Of a DNA stretch of 14,609 bases, positions 7,806-14,098 are shown one piece after another. Source of the stretch: Actinomycetes bacterium. GTDB lineage: Bacteria > Actinomycetota > Humimicrobiia > JAHJRV01. Each line of letters begins with the position of its first letter. Position 1 is the first letter of the stretch. The stretch is from NCBI GenBank assembly GCA_030640275.1, contig DAOWJR010000077.1:1-14609 (forward strand), in the 5' to 3' direction. The notes under the pieces are model-generated. The model was not told where the DNA came from and did no database searches. It saw nothing but the letters and a program-made list of their open reading frames with translations. Made by a program: the position numbers and the translations under genes.

Positions 7806-9920
7806 CTATTTAAAATTTGATATCTTTAATGATATTTGTGCTGAGAAGGTCTGATTTGGTTCTAATTTAAGTTTCCAATTTGGAATTACAGCTGAACTTT
7901 GATACGTTCTCTCCATTCCCGCTTCAGATTGAGAAACTGTCTCAATAGGAAATCTCCAAACAGTTGCTTCCGGGGTAAATTTTAATATTATATTAAATTC
8001 TTCAAGATAGTTTTTTATTATAACTTCACCTATATCTTTTATTTCCCCATAACTTGCCATATATTTATCTTCTAATTCAACATCTGGAATATGATATTTT
8101 ACAGCATTTTCATCATAACCACTTAACATTGAAAAAAATTGCTCTACAGCAAAAATAGATAATAAACTTACTTTACCCTTATTTTCTATTAAGTAATTAA
8201 CTTTAAGAATAGAGTTTTCCTTCTCAATTTCATATCTTTTTTTAATATTTATAAAACTTTCATTGCCATTAATAAATATTCTCTCTTCTCTGCTAAGTTC
8301 TATTCCATTTTCTATAAGTTGAAATGTGTATACTCCGTTAGCGAAATTTCCGAACTGTTGAGCTTCCCTTCTTTGAAAAGAATCGATATTAGTATCATAA
8401 GAGAGAATATAATTTCTAAAGCTATAGTTAGGCCACTTATCATAATTTAAGAATTTTTTGAGATCCTCTCCCTTTAAAGCTTCTATATGATGAATTGTAG
8501 TTATGCTTTCGTCTTTCTCTTCAGTCTTACTATCCCTGAACTCACTTTCTTCAATCTCACTCTCTCTGGACTTATTCTCTTTTGCTTTTTCCTTTATTGT
8601 TTTATGATAAGATTCCTCTCTCCTTGCTAAAGTAGCAATTAGATTGAAAGGTTTTGGCTTATAGTCCAATTCAAATACAGTTCCACCATTATAAGGAGTT
8701 ATATATACACCTAAAAATTTATTAGATAATATCACCTCATCATGACCATCTAAATTGAAATCAAAAACCTTTTTATTCAGAAACATCTCGTTATTATGAG
8801 ATTGTTCTTCTAATAATCTTTCAGCTTCAATCATATGACGATATAATGCCATTTTCATGGATGGAATATATACTCCACCAAAAATTCCATGCCAATATAC
8901 ATCATTACACTGACTGGCAAGTACATGTTCATAAGCCTTTTTATTTCCAACCTCTCTTGCCCATTTTGAAAGATAAAACATTTTCTTCTGCATATTATTA
9001 ATTTCAGGATACTTAACAAGATAATTTCTCCAAAAACCACCGGACCACTCGAGCATCTCTGGATATGAAGCAGTCGGAAGATATACTCTTCCCAGAGGTG
9101 GGAACTTTTCCATAAATTCAGAAAATGTGTAAAGCTTTATCCATGAACTCTCACTTTCTAAAGCAGTAAGAAATTGTTCAAGCCATCCATCTTCATATAT
9201 CCATTTATAAGTATTTGGCCACCCTCCAAATTTTTCACCATCATCATCCAAAACTATCAATTTACTCTCATCTTCAGATGCTATTTCTTTAAAATAATCA
9301 ATTATCTTTGAAACTGGAGAGAAGGGAATTAAATAACGAAGGTCTTTGCTAATTGGAAAAATGGCTAATTTATTATTCTGTTCCTCTGTAATAAAATAAC
9401 CCCTTAGTTGTTGCTTGGAAAATCCTGTCAGTTTGAAATGTGATTCATCAACAGAGATATGCTTTATTTTCGCTTTTGATAATACTTGAGCAAGATGTGG
9501 TTCCCAGACTCTCTCAGTCAACCACATGCCAGTTGAATTATACCCTGTTAATTCCTTAATATATCCTGTTAATTTTTCTATCTGAACATATCTATCTTCA
9601 TCAGGTATTATGGGGAGTATTGGCTCATAAAATCCCCCAGTTTTTATCTCCACTTGTCCTCTATCTACCATCTCTTTTAGTATAGAAATATACTCAGGAT
9701 GATTTTTCTCAATCCACTCAAGCAATATACCAGAGTTGTGAATGGTAAACTTTATTGTTGGATGCTTATGTAAAATCTTTAAAAATGGGAAATATGCTTT
9801 TTGATATGAATCTTCAAAAATATGGGGTAGATTCCCAACTGGCTGGTGATTATGAACTCCAAAAATAAAATTTATTACTTTCTTCAAATCAGTTTCTTCC
9901 CCCTTAAATAAAAGGAACAT
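7806..9920 (-). CDS. GH57 4-alpha-glucanotransferase / alpha-amylase
   Basis: This resembles the GH57 group of Thermococcus litoralis 4-alpha-glucanotransferase and Dictyoglomus AmyA, which disproportionate or hydrolyse alpha-1,4-glucans. Numbering from the ATG at 9920, the signatures are GVHNHQP (21-27), GGFYEPILP (95-103), WLTERVWEP (133-141, nucleophile-type E136) and LDDDGEKFGGWP (224-235, acid/base-type D227). The roughly 300-residue C-terminal beta-rich region matches the accessory domains of this group, so the 704-residue length is near normal. Residues about 433-475 are a highly charged Lys/Glu/Ser linker, seemingly expanded. The ATG overlaps the upstream ymdB gene by 17 nt. An in-frame TTG at 9887 lies 8 nt after GGGGGAAG, gives MKKVINFIFGVHNHQP as in relatives and removes the overlap, so I favour it. 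There is no export signal, so a cytosolic role in glycogen or maltodextrin remodelling is inferred. Confidence 0.9.
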   Translation of the reverse strand: MFLLFKGEETDLKKVINFIFGVHNHQPVGNLPHIFEDSYQKAYFPFLKILHKHPTIKFTIHNSGILLEWIEKNHPEYISILKEMVDRGQVEIKTGGFYEPILPIIPDEDRYVQIEKLTGYIKELTGYNSTGMWLTERVWEPHLAQVLSKAKIKHISVDESHFKLTGFSKQQLRGYFITEEQNNKLAIFPISKDLRYLIPFSPVSKIIDYFKEIASEDESKLIVLDDDGEKFGGWPNTYKWIYEDGWLEQFLTALESESSWIKLYTFSEFMEKFPPLGRVYLPTASYPEMLEWSGGFWRNYLVKYPEINNMQKKMFYLSKWAREVGNKKAYEHVLASQCNDVYWHGIFGGVYIPSMKMALYRHMIEAERLLEEQSHNNEMFLNKKVFDFNLDGHDEVILSNKFLGVYITPYNGGTVFELDYKPKPFNLIATLARREESYHKTIKEKAKENKSRESEIEESEFRDSKTEEKDESITTIHHIEALKGEDLKKFLNYDKWPNYSFRNYILSYDTNIDSFQRREAQQFGNFANGVYTFQLIENGIELSREERIFINGNESFINIKKRYEIEKENSILKVNYLIENKGKVSLLSIFAVEQFFSMLSGYDENAVKYHIPDVELEDKYMASYGEIKDIGEVIIKNYLEEFNIILKFTPEATVWRFPIETVSQSEAGMERTYQSSAVIPNWKLKLEPNQTFSAQISLKISNFK

Positions 9921-10695
9921 TTACTCTTCTTATAGAAGATGCTTCTCCTGTTTTTTCATCTAATTCAATAATTACGGAATTTAAAATAATATTTTTCTTC
10001 AATACAGAAAAGGACATGGGTCTCTGAGTTAAAAACATCTTAATAACCTTTTCTTTTTTTACACCCAAAATTGAATCAATTGAACCAACCATTCCTGCAT
10101 CTGTTATATATGCTGTTTTATTAGATAATATTCTCTCATCAGAAGTTTGAACATGCGTGTGAGTACCAATAACTGCACTAACTCTTCCATCTAAATACCA
10201 TCCCATAGCTGTTTTTTCTGAAGTTGTTTCAGCATGTATATCAACAATTATTACAGATACTTCATCTCCCAATTCTTTAATCAACCGGTCTGCTGTTCTA
10301 AAAGGACAATCTAAATTCCCTAAAGGTCCCATAAAAACTCTTCCACATAGATTTATTACTGCAATATTTACACCCTCTTTAGTTAATTTTAAAGATCCCC
10401 TACCTGGGTTCCCCGGAGGATAATTAGCGGGTCTTAATAAATAATCTGCTATATTCAAAAAAGGTTCTATTTCCTTTCTTCTCCAGATATGGTTTCCAGT
10501 TGTTATTACATCAACTCCATAAGATTTTATCTCCTGAGCAAGGCTTGGTGTTATACCAATTCCACCAGCTAAATTCTCGCCATTGGCTACTGTTAAAAAT
10601 ATATTGTTTTCACTTTTAAGTTTAGGGAGGATCTCTTTTACAGCTTTCCTCCCAGGTTTTCCCACAATATCTCCTATAAAAAGTATTTTTATCAC
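9904..10695 (-). CDS. ymdB: YmdB-family metallophosphoesterase (TIGR00282)
   Basis: The 263 residues match the Bacillus YmdB family, dimetal phosphodiesterases that act on 2',3'-cyclic nucleotides and affect global mRNA levels, biofilm and sporulation decisions in Bacillus. Metal-ligand candidates are all present: D9 in GDIVG, E40-N41 in NGEN, N68-H69 in GNHIW, H154 in DIHAE, and H179/H181 in THTH. The start is GTG with GGAG 5 nt upstream. The gene is 80 nt downstream of a lipoprotein gene. Its 3' end overlaps, or lies 16 nt before, the GH57 glucanotransferase start, so the two are probably cotranscribed. Why a signalling-type phosphodiesterase precedes glycogen genes is not clear. The family assignment is firm; the natural substrate here is not. 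Confidence 0.92.
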   Translation of the reverse strand: MIKILFIGDIVGKPGRKAVKEILPKLKSENNIFLTVANGENLAGGIGITPSLAQEIKSYGVDVITTGNHIWRRKEIEPFLNIADYLLRPANYPPGNPGRGSLKLTKEGVNIAVINLCGRVFMGPLGNLDCPFRTADRLIKELGDEVSVIIVDIHAETTSEKTAMGWYLDGRVSAVIGTHTHVQTSDERILSNKTAYITDAGMVGSIDSILGVKKEKVIKMFLTQRPMSFSVLKKNIILNSVIIELDEKTGEASSIRRVNVPFI

Positions 10696-10775
10696 TATAA
10701 CTCCATAAAAATTAAATAAGTTTTTAATAAAAAATGAATAATAAATTTATATTTAAAAATTTTATATTTAAATTT

Positions 10776-11228
10776 TTATTTTTCAAGCTCAATATCAAAA
10801 AAAGCAATCCTCCACTCATCTTCTTCCTTTATTAACGGAACTTCAATTTCCTTTATCTCTTCTTCGTCATATGAAAGAGTTGTTAGATTTACTGTAACTT
10901 TTGAATTCTTATATCCAACATTTGAAGACAAAATTTCATATCTAATTATTTCCTGAAAATCTTGCATTTTATCTATAAATTCATTTGAAGAGAATTTACT
11001 TTTATTTTCTTCACATAAATAAGAATAAGCTTTTGAGTAATCTTTATTTATTAGACTTTTAAAAAAACTACCTACAACTGGTTCTGGTTTTGGACCTTCT
11101 AAAGCTTTTTTGAAACTCTCACAACCAACTAAATTTATACAAGTTAATATTATAAGGGAAAATAAAAGAATGCATTCTACCAAAATATAGGACTTTTTAA
11201 AAGTCAATTTATAAGAAATTTTTTTCAT
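10776..11228 (-). CDS. predicted lipoprotein with NTF2-like (DUF4878-type) domain
   Basis: From the ATG at 11228 the product has 150 residues. It has a Lys-rich start, a hydrophobic run of about 20 residues and the lipobox LVGC, predicting cleavage and lipidation at Cys36. It should be anchored on the outer face of the cytoplasmic membrane (or the periplasmic side). The mature part, with PEPVVGSFFKSLINKDYSKAY and a closing DEWRIAFFDIELE, has the helix-then-sheet pattern of small NTF2-like lipoproteins. No catalytic motif is recognised. An upstream TTG at 11249 is an alternative start: AAAGGAA lies about 13 nt before it, which is too far for a confident choice. It is the first gene of the leftward series, 80 nt before ymdB. 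Function unknown. Confidence 0.7.
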   Translation of the reverse strand: MKKISYKLTFKKSYILVECILLFSLIILTCINLVGCESFKKALEGPKPEPVVGSFFKSLINKDYSKAYSYLCEENKSKFSSNEFIDKMQDFQEIIRYEILSSNVGYKNSKVTVNLTTLSYDEEEIKEIEVPLIKEEDEWRIAFFDIELEK

Positions 11229-11289
11229 AATAACTTTTATAAATTTCAATTAGTTCTTATTTCCTTTAATTCTACTTTCATGTTATTTA

Positions 11290-11301
11290 TTAGATATCTA
11301 A
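11290..11301. promoter_or_regulatory. 12-bp palindrome near leftward start site
   Basis: TTAGATATCTAA is a perfect 12-bp palindrome just downstream (in the leftward sense) of a candidate -10 box, so it would span the inferred leftward start site. An operator role is inferred from position only; AT-rich palindromes this short can arise by chance. Confidence 0.3.
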
Positions 11302-11304
11302 CAT

Positions 11305-11333
11305 ATTATATTATTAATTTAGGTAATACCTAA
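11305..11333 (-). promoter_or_regulatory. candidate promoter of the leftward operon
   Basis: On the minus strand an exact TATAAT occurs at 11310-11305. At 17 nt spacing the -35 position (11333-11328) reads TTAGGT, matching only the first two consensus bases. Transcription would start near 11298 and run into the lipoprotein-ymdB-GH57-glgA series. The poor -35 together with overlapping inverted repeats would fit an activator- or repressor-controlled promoter, but the region is so AT-rich that a chance -10 match is possible. Confidence 0.4.
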
Positions 11334-11334
11334 A
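11318..11334. promoter_or_regulatory. 17-bp inverted repeat over the leftward -35 region
   Basis: TTTAGGTA and TACCTAAA are perfect 8-bp arms around a single central A. The repeat overlaps the -35 position of the candidate leftward promoter and is therefore a plausible operator. Its sequence differs from the palindrome at the lacI-type promoter, so a different regulator would be expected. Confidence 0.45.
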
Positions 11335-11418
11335 CAAAAAATTTAACTATATAAAATTTTTTACAAAAGAAAATGTAGATAAATAAGGGGATTCAGAAAA
11401 TTTTAAAAATAAATTAAA

Positions 11419-11448
11419 TTGACAAAAAAATTTTTTATAATATATAAT
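11419..11448 (+). promoter_or_regulatory. consensus sigma-70 promoter of the LacI-family gene
   Basis: Exact TTGACA (11419-11424) and exact TATAAT (11443-11448) are separated by 18 nt. The predicted start is near 11455, giving a leader of about 31 nt before the ATG at 11486. An A/T tract fills the spacer. No Shine-Dalgarno sequence is visible in the leader. Confidence 0.75.
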
Positions 11449-11462
11449 TAACACGTGTTAAT
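11447..11462. promoter_or_regulatory. LacI-family operator, perfect 16-bp palindrome
   Basis: ATTAACACGTGTTAAT is a perfect palindrome with a central CG step, the hallmark of LacI-family sites where hinge-helix leucines intercalate. It overlaps the last bases of the -10 box and the predicted start site, so bound protein would block initiation. The gene immediately downstream encodes a LacI-family protein, hence autorepression is inferred. I saw no second good copy in the window, including upstream of the binding-protein gene. Confidence 0.7.
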
Positions 11463-11485
11463 AATTTAAATTTGTTTTCTAAATA

Positions 11486-12517
11486 ATGAAAAAATATCCT
11501 AGAACAAAAGATATAGCTAAATTAGCTGGAGTTTCTAGAACAACGGTTTCATTTGTCCTTAATAATCGAACTGATGTAAAAATATCAGAGGCTACCCGCA
11601 AAAAAGTCTTAAACATTGCCAAAGAATTAGACTATTACCCTCATGCAATAGCAACAAGTCTTGTTAAAAATAAAACAAAAACAATAGGCTTAATTTTGTG
11701 TCAAAAATTAGAAAGTGTATTTTCTGATGCCTTTCTCCCACGAGTTCTTTTAGGCGTAAGTACAGTTGCACAAGAAAAAGGTTACAGAATTCTTCTACAC
11801 TATGTTGAAGATATATCAAAAAAAGATGCTTATTATCCAATGGTTAGGGAAAAGCGAATTGATGGAATGATTCTATCTGGACCAAGGTCGGATGATGAAG
11901 AGCTTTTTAGACTTAGAGAAGAGGATTTTCCTATTGTACTAATGGGACAGATAAAGGAAGACAATTTTAGTTATTCAGATATAGATAATATAAAAGCAGC
12001 AAAAAAAGCAGTACAACACCTAATATCTCACGGTCACAAAAGAATAGCAATAATTACTAATGCTCCTCTCAGTTACACAGCAAGTGAGTCAAGATTATTA
12101 GGATACAAAAGTGCATTAGAAGAAAATTCTATTCCTTATGATGAAGAACTTATAGGTATAGGAGATTTTATACCACAGAGTGGCTTCAAGGAAATGCAGA
12201 AATTATTGTCTTTAAAAAAATTACCAACAGCTATTTTTGTAGCATCCGATGTTGTTGCTTTTGGGGCTATGGATGCTATAAAAAAAGTGGGCTTGAGAAT
12301 ACCTCAAGATATAGCATTAGTAGGATTTGATAATGTGAATCTATCAGAATATGTTGACCCTCCTCTCACAACTGTTAATTTACCTGGATTTGAGATTGGA
12401 AAAAATGCAGCTAACCTTCTTATAGATAATATCGAAAATAATAAAAACAATAATAAGAAAATTATTTTAGAAACTCACCTGGTTATAAGAAAATCATGTG
12501 GTTGTAATTCAAAATAA
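11486..12517 (+). CDS. LacI-family transcriptional regulator (sugar-responsive)
   Basis: The 343-residue length is typical. The N-terminal helix-turn-helix spans about residues 7-26 (TKDIAKLAGVSRTTVSFVLN). The hinge helix PHAIATSLV (52-60) carries the leucine (L59) that wedges into the operator centre. A periplasmic-binding-protein-like effector domain follows from about 66, including FVASDVVAFGAMDAIKKVGL (251-270) and VGFDNVNLSEYVDPPLTTV (279-297), and the C-terminus ends in RKSCGCNSK. The start ATG follows a perfect consensus promoter and operator but lacks a visible Shine-Dalgarno sequence. The gene is upstream of an alpha-glucoside ABC importer on the same strand and divergent from the glycogen operon. 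The effector is therefore probably an alpha-glucoside or derivative, inferred from context only. Confidence 0.93.
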   Translation: MKKYPRTKDIAKLAGVSRTTVSFVLNNRTDVKISEATRKKVLNIAKELDYYPHAIATSLVKNKTKTIGLILCQKLESVFSDAFLPRVLLGVSTVAQEKGYRILLHYVEDISKKDAYYPMVREKRIDGMILSGPRSDDEELFRLREEDFPIVLMGQIKEDNFSYSDIDNIKAAKKAVQHLISHGHKRIAIITNAPLSYTASESRLLGYKSALEENSIPYDEELIGIGDFIPQSGFKEMQKLLSLKKLPTAIFVASDVVAFGAMDAIKKVGLRIPQDIALVGFDNVNLSEYVDPPLTTVNLPGFEIGKNAANLLIDNIENNKNNNKKIILETHLVIRKSCGCNSK

Positions 12518-12644
12518 ATTTAAAACTCAATCTTTTAAAATTTATATTTTAATTCAAAATTTATAAAATTTCATTATTAAAAGAATTTTTATGAAAACAA
12601 ATAAATCAAAATAAGTAAAAAATATAAAATATCATTTTAAAAAC

Positions 12645-12654
12645 AGGAGGTGAT
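12645..12654 (+). promoter_or_regulatory. orphan near-perfect Shine-Dalgarno sequence
   Basis: AGGAGGTGAT matches the complement of the 16S rRNA 3' end over 10 bases but is not followed by an ATG, GTG or TTG at working distance. The only nearby possibility is ATA at 12658, which would encode four residues before TAA. It lies about 50 nt upstream of the real Shine-Dalgarno sequence. It could be a ribosome-binding mRNA stabiliser of the STAB-SD kind known from Bacillus, or the relic of a lost leader gene. Confidence 0.55.
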
Positions 12655-12704
12655 TATATAGAATTTAAATAAATCTCTATTAATTGGTATTGTAAAATAA
12701 AATT

Positions 12705-12712
12705 AAGGAGGG
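12705..12712 (+). promoter_or_regulatory. strong ribosome binding site of the binding-protein gene
   Basis: AAGGAGGG ends 3 nt before the ATG at 12716 (the GGAG core is about 5 nt from it). This confirms the start and predicts efficient translation, as expected for an abundant binding protein. Confidence 0.8.
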
Positions 12713-12715
12713 AAA

Positions 12716-13996
12716 ATGAGAAAAAAGGTATTAATACCAATAATAATGTTGATATTGTTGATGACGTTTACTACATCATGTGCTCCAACCCCTGAAGAAA
12801 AACCTAAAGGAGCTATGACTGTTCTTGGTGTGTGGGGAGGCGATGAGCTAACCAACTTCCAGGAAGCAGTATTCCCATTCACAGATGAAACAGGTATTGG
12901 CATGGCATTTGAGGGTACAAGAGATTTAGCAGCTGTTCTCACCACAAGAGTTGAAGCAGGAAATCCACCAGATTTAGCAATATTACCAAACCCAGGTCAA
13001 ATGTACGAGTTAGCTAAAGATGGTAAACTTGTTGACATTAGTAAATTCATGGATATGGATAAGTTAAATACGAATTATGCTGAAGCCTGGTTAGATTTAG
13101 CAAGCTATGATGGTACTCTATATGGAATCTTCTATAAGGTAGCTAACAAGAGTCTTATCTGGTATAATCCCACAGCCTTTGCAGATGCTGGGTACAGTAT
13201 TCCAACAACATGGGATGAATTAATAGCTCTTTCAGATAAGATTGTTTCTGATGGTAAAGCACCCTGGGCAATAGGTTTTGAAAGTGGAGCTGCAAGTGGA
13301 TGGCCTGCTACAGACTGGATCGAGGATATCATGCTTAGAACAGCCGGACCAGATGTTTATGACAAATGGGTTAGCCATGAAATTCCATGGACAGATCCAT
13401 CAGTTAAAACTGCCTGGGAGACATTTGGTGAAATAGTTGGTAAAGAGGATTATCAATATGGCGGTACTACAGGAACACTAACTTCTTTCTTTGGCGATGC
13501 TCCTGCTCCACTTTTCACTGATCCCCCTGAAGCTTATATGCACCGTCAGGCTAGCTTTATTACTGGCTTTTTCCCGGAAGGAATTGAAGCTGTAACTGAT
13601 TATGACTTCTTCCCATTTCCACCAATTGATCCAGCATATGGAACACCGGTTTTGGGTGGAGCTGACTTGATTGTTATGTTTAATGATACACCAGAAGCTC
13701 GTGAACTAATGAAATATCTTGCTTCCGCTCAACCTCAAGAAATATGGGCTGGTCTAGGTGGATTCATCTCACCTAGTAAAGAAGTTAGTCTTGATTCCTA
13801 TCCTGATGAACTTACTAAAAAGATGGCAGATATGGTAGTAAAAGCTGAGGTCTTCCGCTTTGATGCTTCAGACCTTATGCCTGCAGCTGTTGGTGCTGGA
13901 TCCTTCTGGTCAGGAACTCTGGATTATGTTGGTGGTGAAGATCTAGATACTGTTCTCGGAGACATTGAAGCCAGTTCTGTTGAAGCTTACAAATAA
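12716..13996 (+). CDS. aglE: alpha-glucoside ABC transporter substrate-binding lipoprotein (AglE-like)
   Basis: A family 1 extracellular solute-binding protein of 426 residues. The signal peptide has an RKK start, a hydrophobic core at about 5-18 and a lipobox-like TTSC with Cys22 as the lipidated residue (Thr at -3 is atypical). The mature protein should be tethered outside the membrane and deliver sugar to the permeases. The order of motifs is AGNPPDLAILPNPGQ (about 77-91), WYNPTAFADAGYSIPTTWDEL, ASGWPATDWIED, SFITGFFPEG and GGADLIVMFNDTPEARELM, ending with GSFWSGTLDYVGGEDL. This resembles AglE/GgtB-type binding proteins, and the AglF-like permease downstream supports the call. Aromatic residues, notably a dozen or so Trp, suit carbohydrate stacking. 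G+C looks higher than in neighbouring genes, consistent with high expression. Other oligosaccharides remain possible substrates. Confidence 0.85.
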   Translation: MRKKVLIPIIMLILLMTFTTSCAPTPEEKPKGAMTVLGVWGGDELTNFQEAVFPFTDETGIGMAFEGTRDLAAVLTTRVEAGNPPDLAILPNPGQMYELAKDGKLVDISKFMDMDKLNTNYAEAWLDLASYDGTLYGIFYKVANKSLIWYNPTAFADAGYSIPTTWDELIALSDKIVSDGKAPWAIGFESGAASGWPATDWIEDIMLRTAGPDVYDKWVSHEIPWTDPSVKTAWETFGEIVGKEDYQYGGTTGTLTSFFGDAPAPLFTDPPEAYMHRQASFITGFFPEGIEAVTDYDFFPFPPIDPAYGTPVLGGADLIVMFNDTPEARELMKYLASAQPQEIWAGLGGFISPSKEVSLDSYPDELTKKMADMVVKAEVFRFDASDLMPAAVGAGSFWSGTLDYVGGEDLDTVLGDIEASSVEAYK

Positions 13997-14017
13997 CTAC
14001 TGATACTATGAACTATG

Positions 14018-14051
14018 TTAAGGCAGTCCACTTAAATGTGGATTGCCTTAA
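14018..14051 (+). other. intergenic stem-loop between binding-protein and permease genes
   Basis: TTAAGGCAGTCCAC pairs with GTGGATTGCCTTAA as a 14-bp stem containing one G-U wobble, with a 6-nt TTAAAT loop. It begins 21 nt after the binding-protein stop. The following bases (TCATCTTATT) are only moderately U-rich. It is thus best read as a partial terminator or 3'-protecting element that lets the binding protein be made in excess of the permease, a common arrangement in sugar ABC operons. Confidence 0.7.
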
Positions 14052-14098
14052 TCATCTTATTAAAGATATGAATAGTTTGTTTTAAAGGAAAAATTATC

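Larger units (their letters stand above)
12518..12715 (+). other. AT-rich intergenic leader of the binding-protein gene
   Basis: These 198 nt between the LacI-family stop and the binding-protein ATG hold an isolated strong ribosome-binding sequence and the true Shine-Dalgarno sequence, described separately. I found no convincing -35/-10 pair, no copy of the lacI-type operator and no GC-containing terminator. The first part has only loose A/T inverted repeats. The binding-protein gene may be read from the lacI-type promoter or from a promoter too degenerate to call. Confidence 0.5.

Noticed and set aside
10746..10772. Two exact copies of TTTATATTTAAA with a 15-nt period between ymdB and the lipoprotein gene.
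   Set aside because: The whole stretch is A/T only, where short exact repeats are expected by chance; no further copies or gene association.
11424..11436. A/T tract (A7T6) in the spacer of the rightward promoter as a possible extra operator.
   Set aside because: Simple A-tract/T-tract palindrome in an AT-rich genome; more likely bendable spacer DNA than a specific site.
11436..11441. A second TATAAT in the rightward promoter.
   Set aside because: Only 11 nt from TTGACA, too close to pair with it; the copy at 11443 has the workable 18-nt spacing.
12531..12589. Possible terminator after the LacI-family gene: TCTTTTAA and TTAAAAGA arms followed by ATTTTT.
   Set aside because: The arms are A/T-rich, separated by about 38 nt, and would form a very weak hairpin.
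12703..12945. 80-codon minus-strand open frame opposite the binding-protein start.
   Set aside because: Antisense to a clearly recognised gene with a strong start; low-complexity product without family features.
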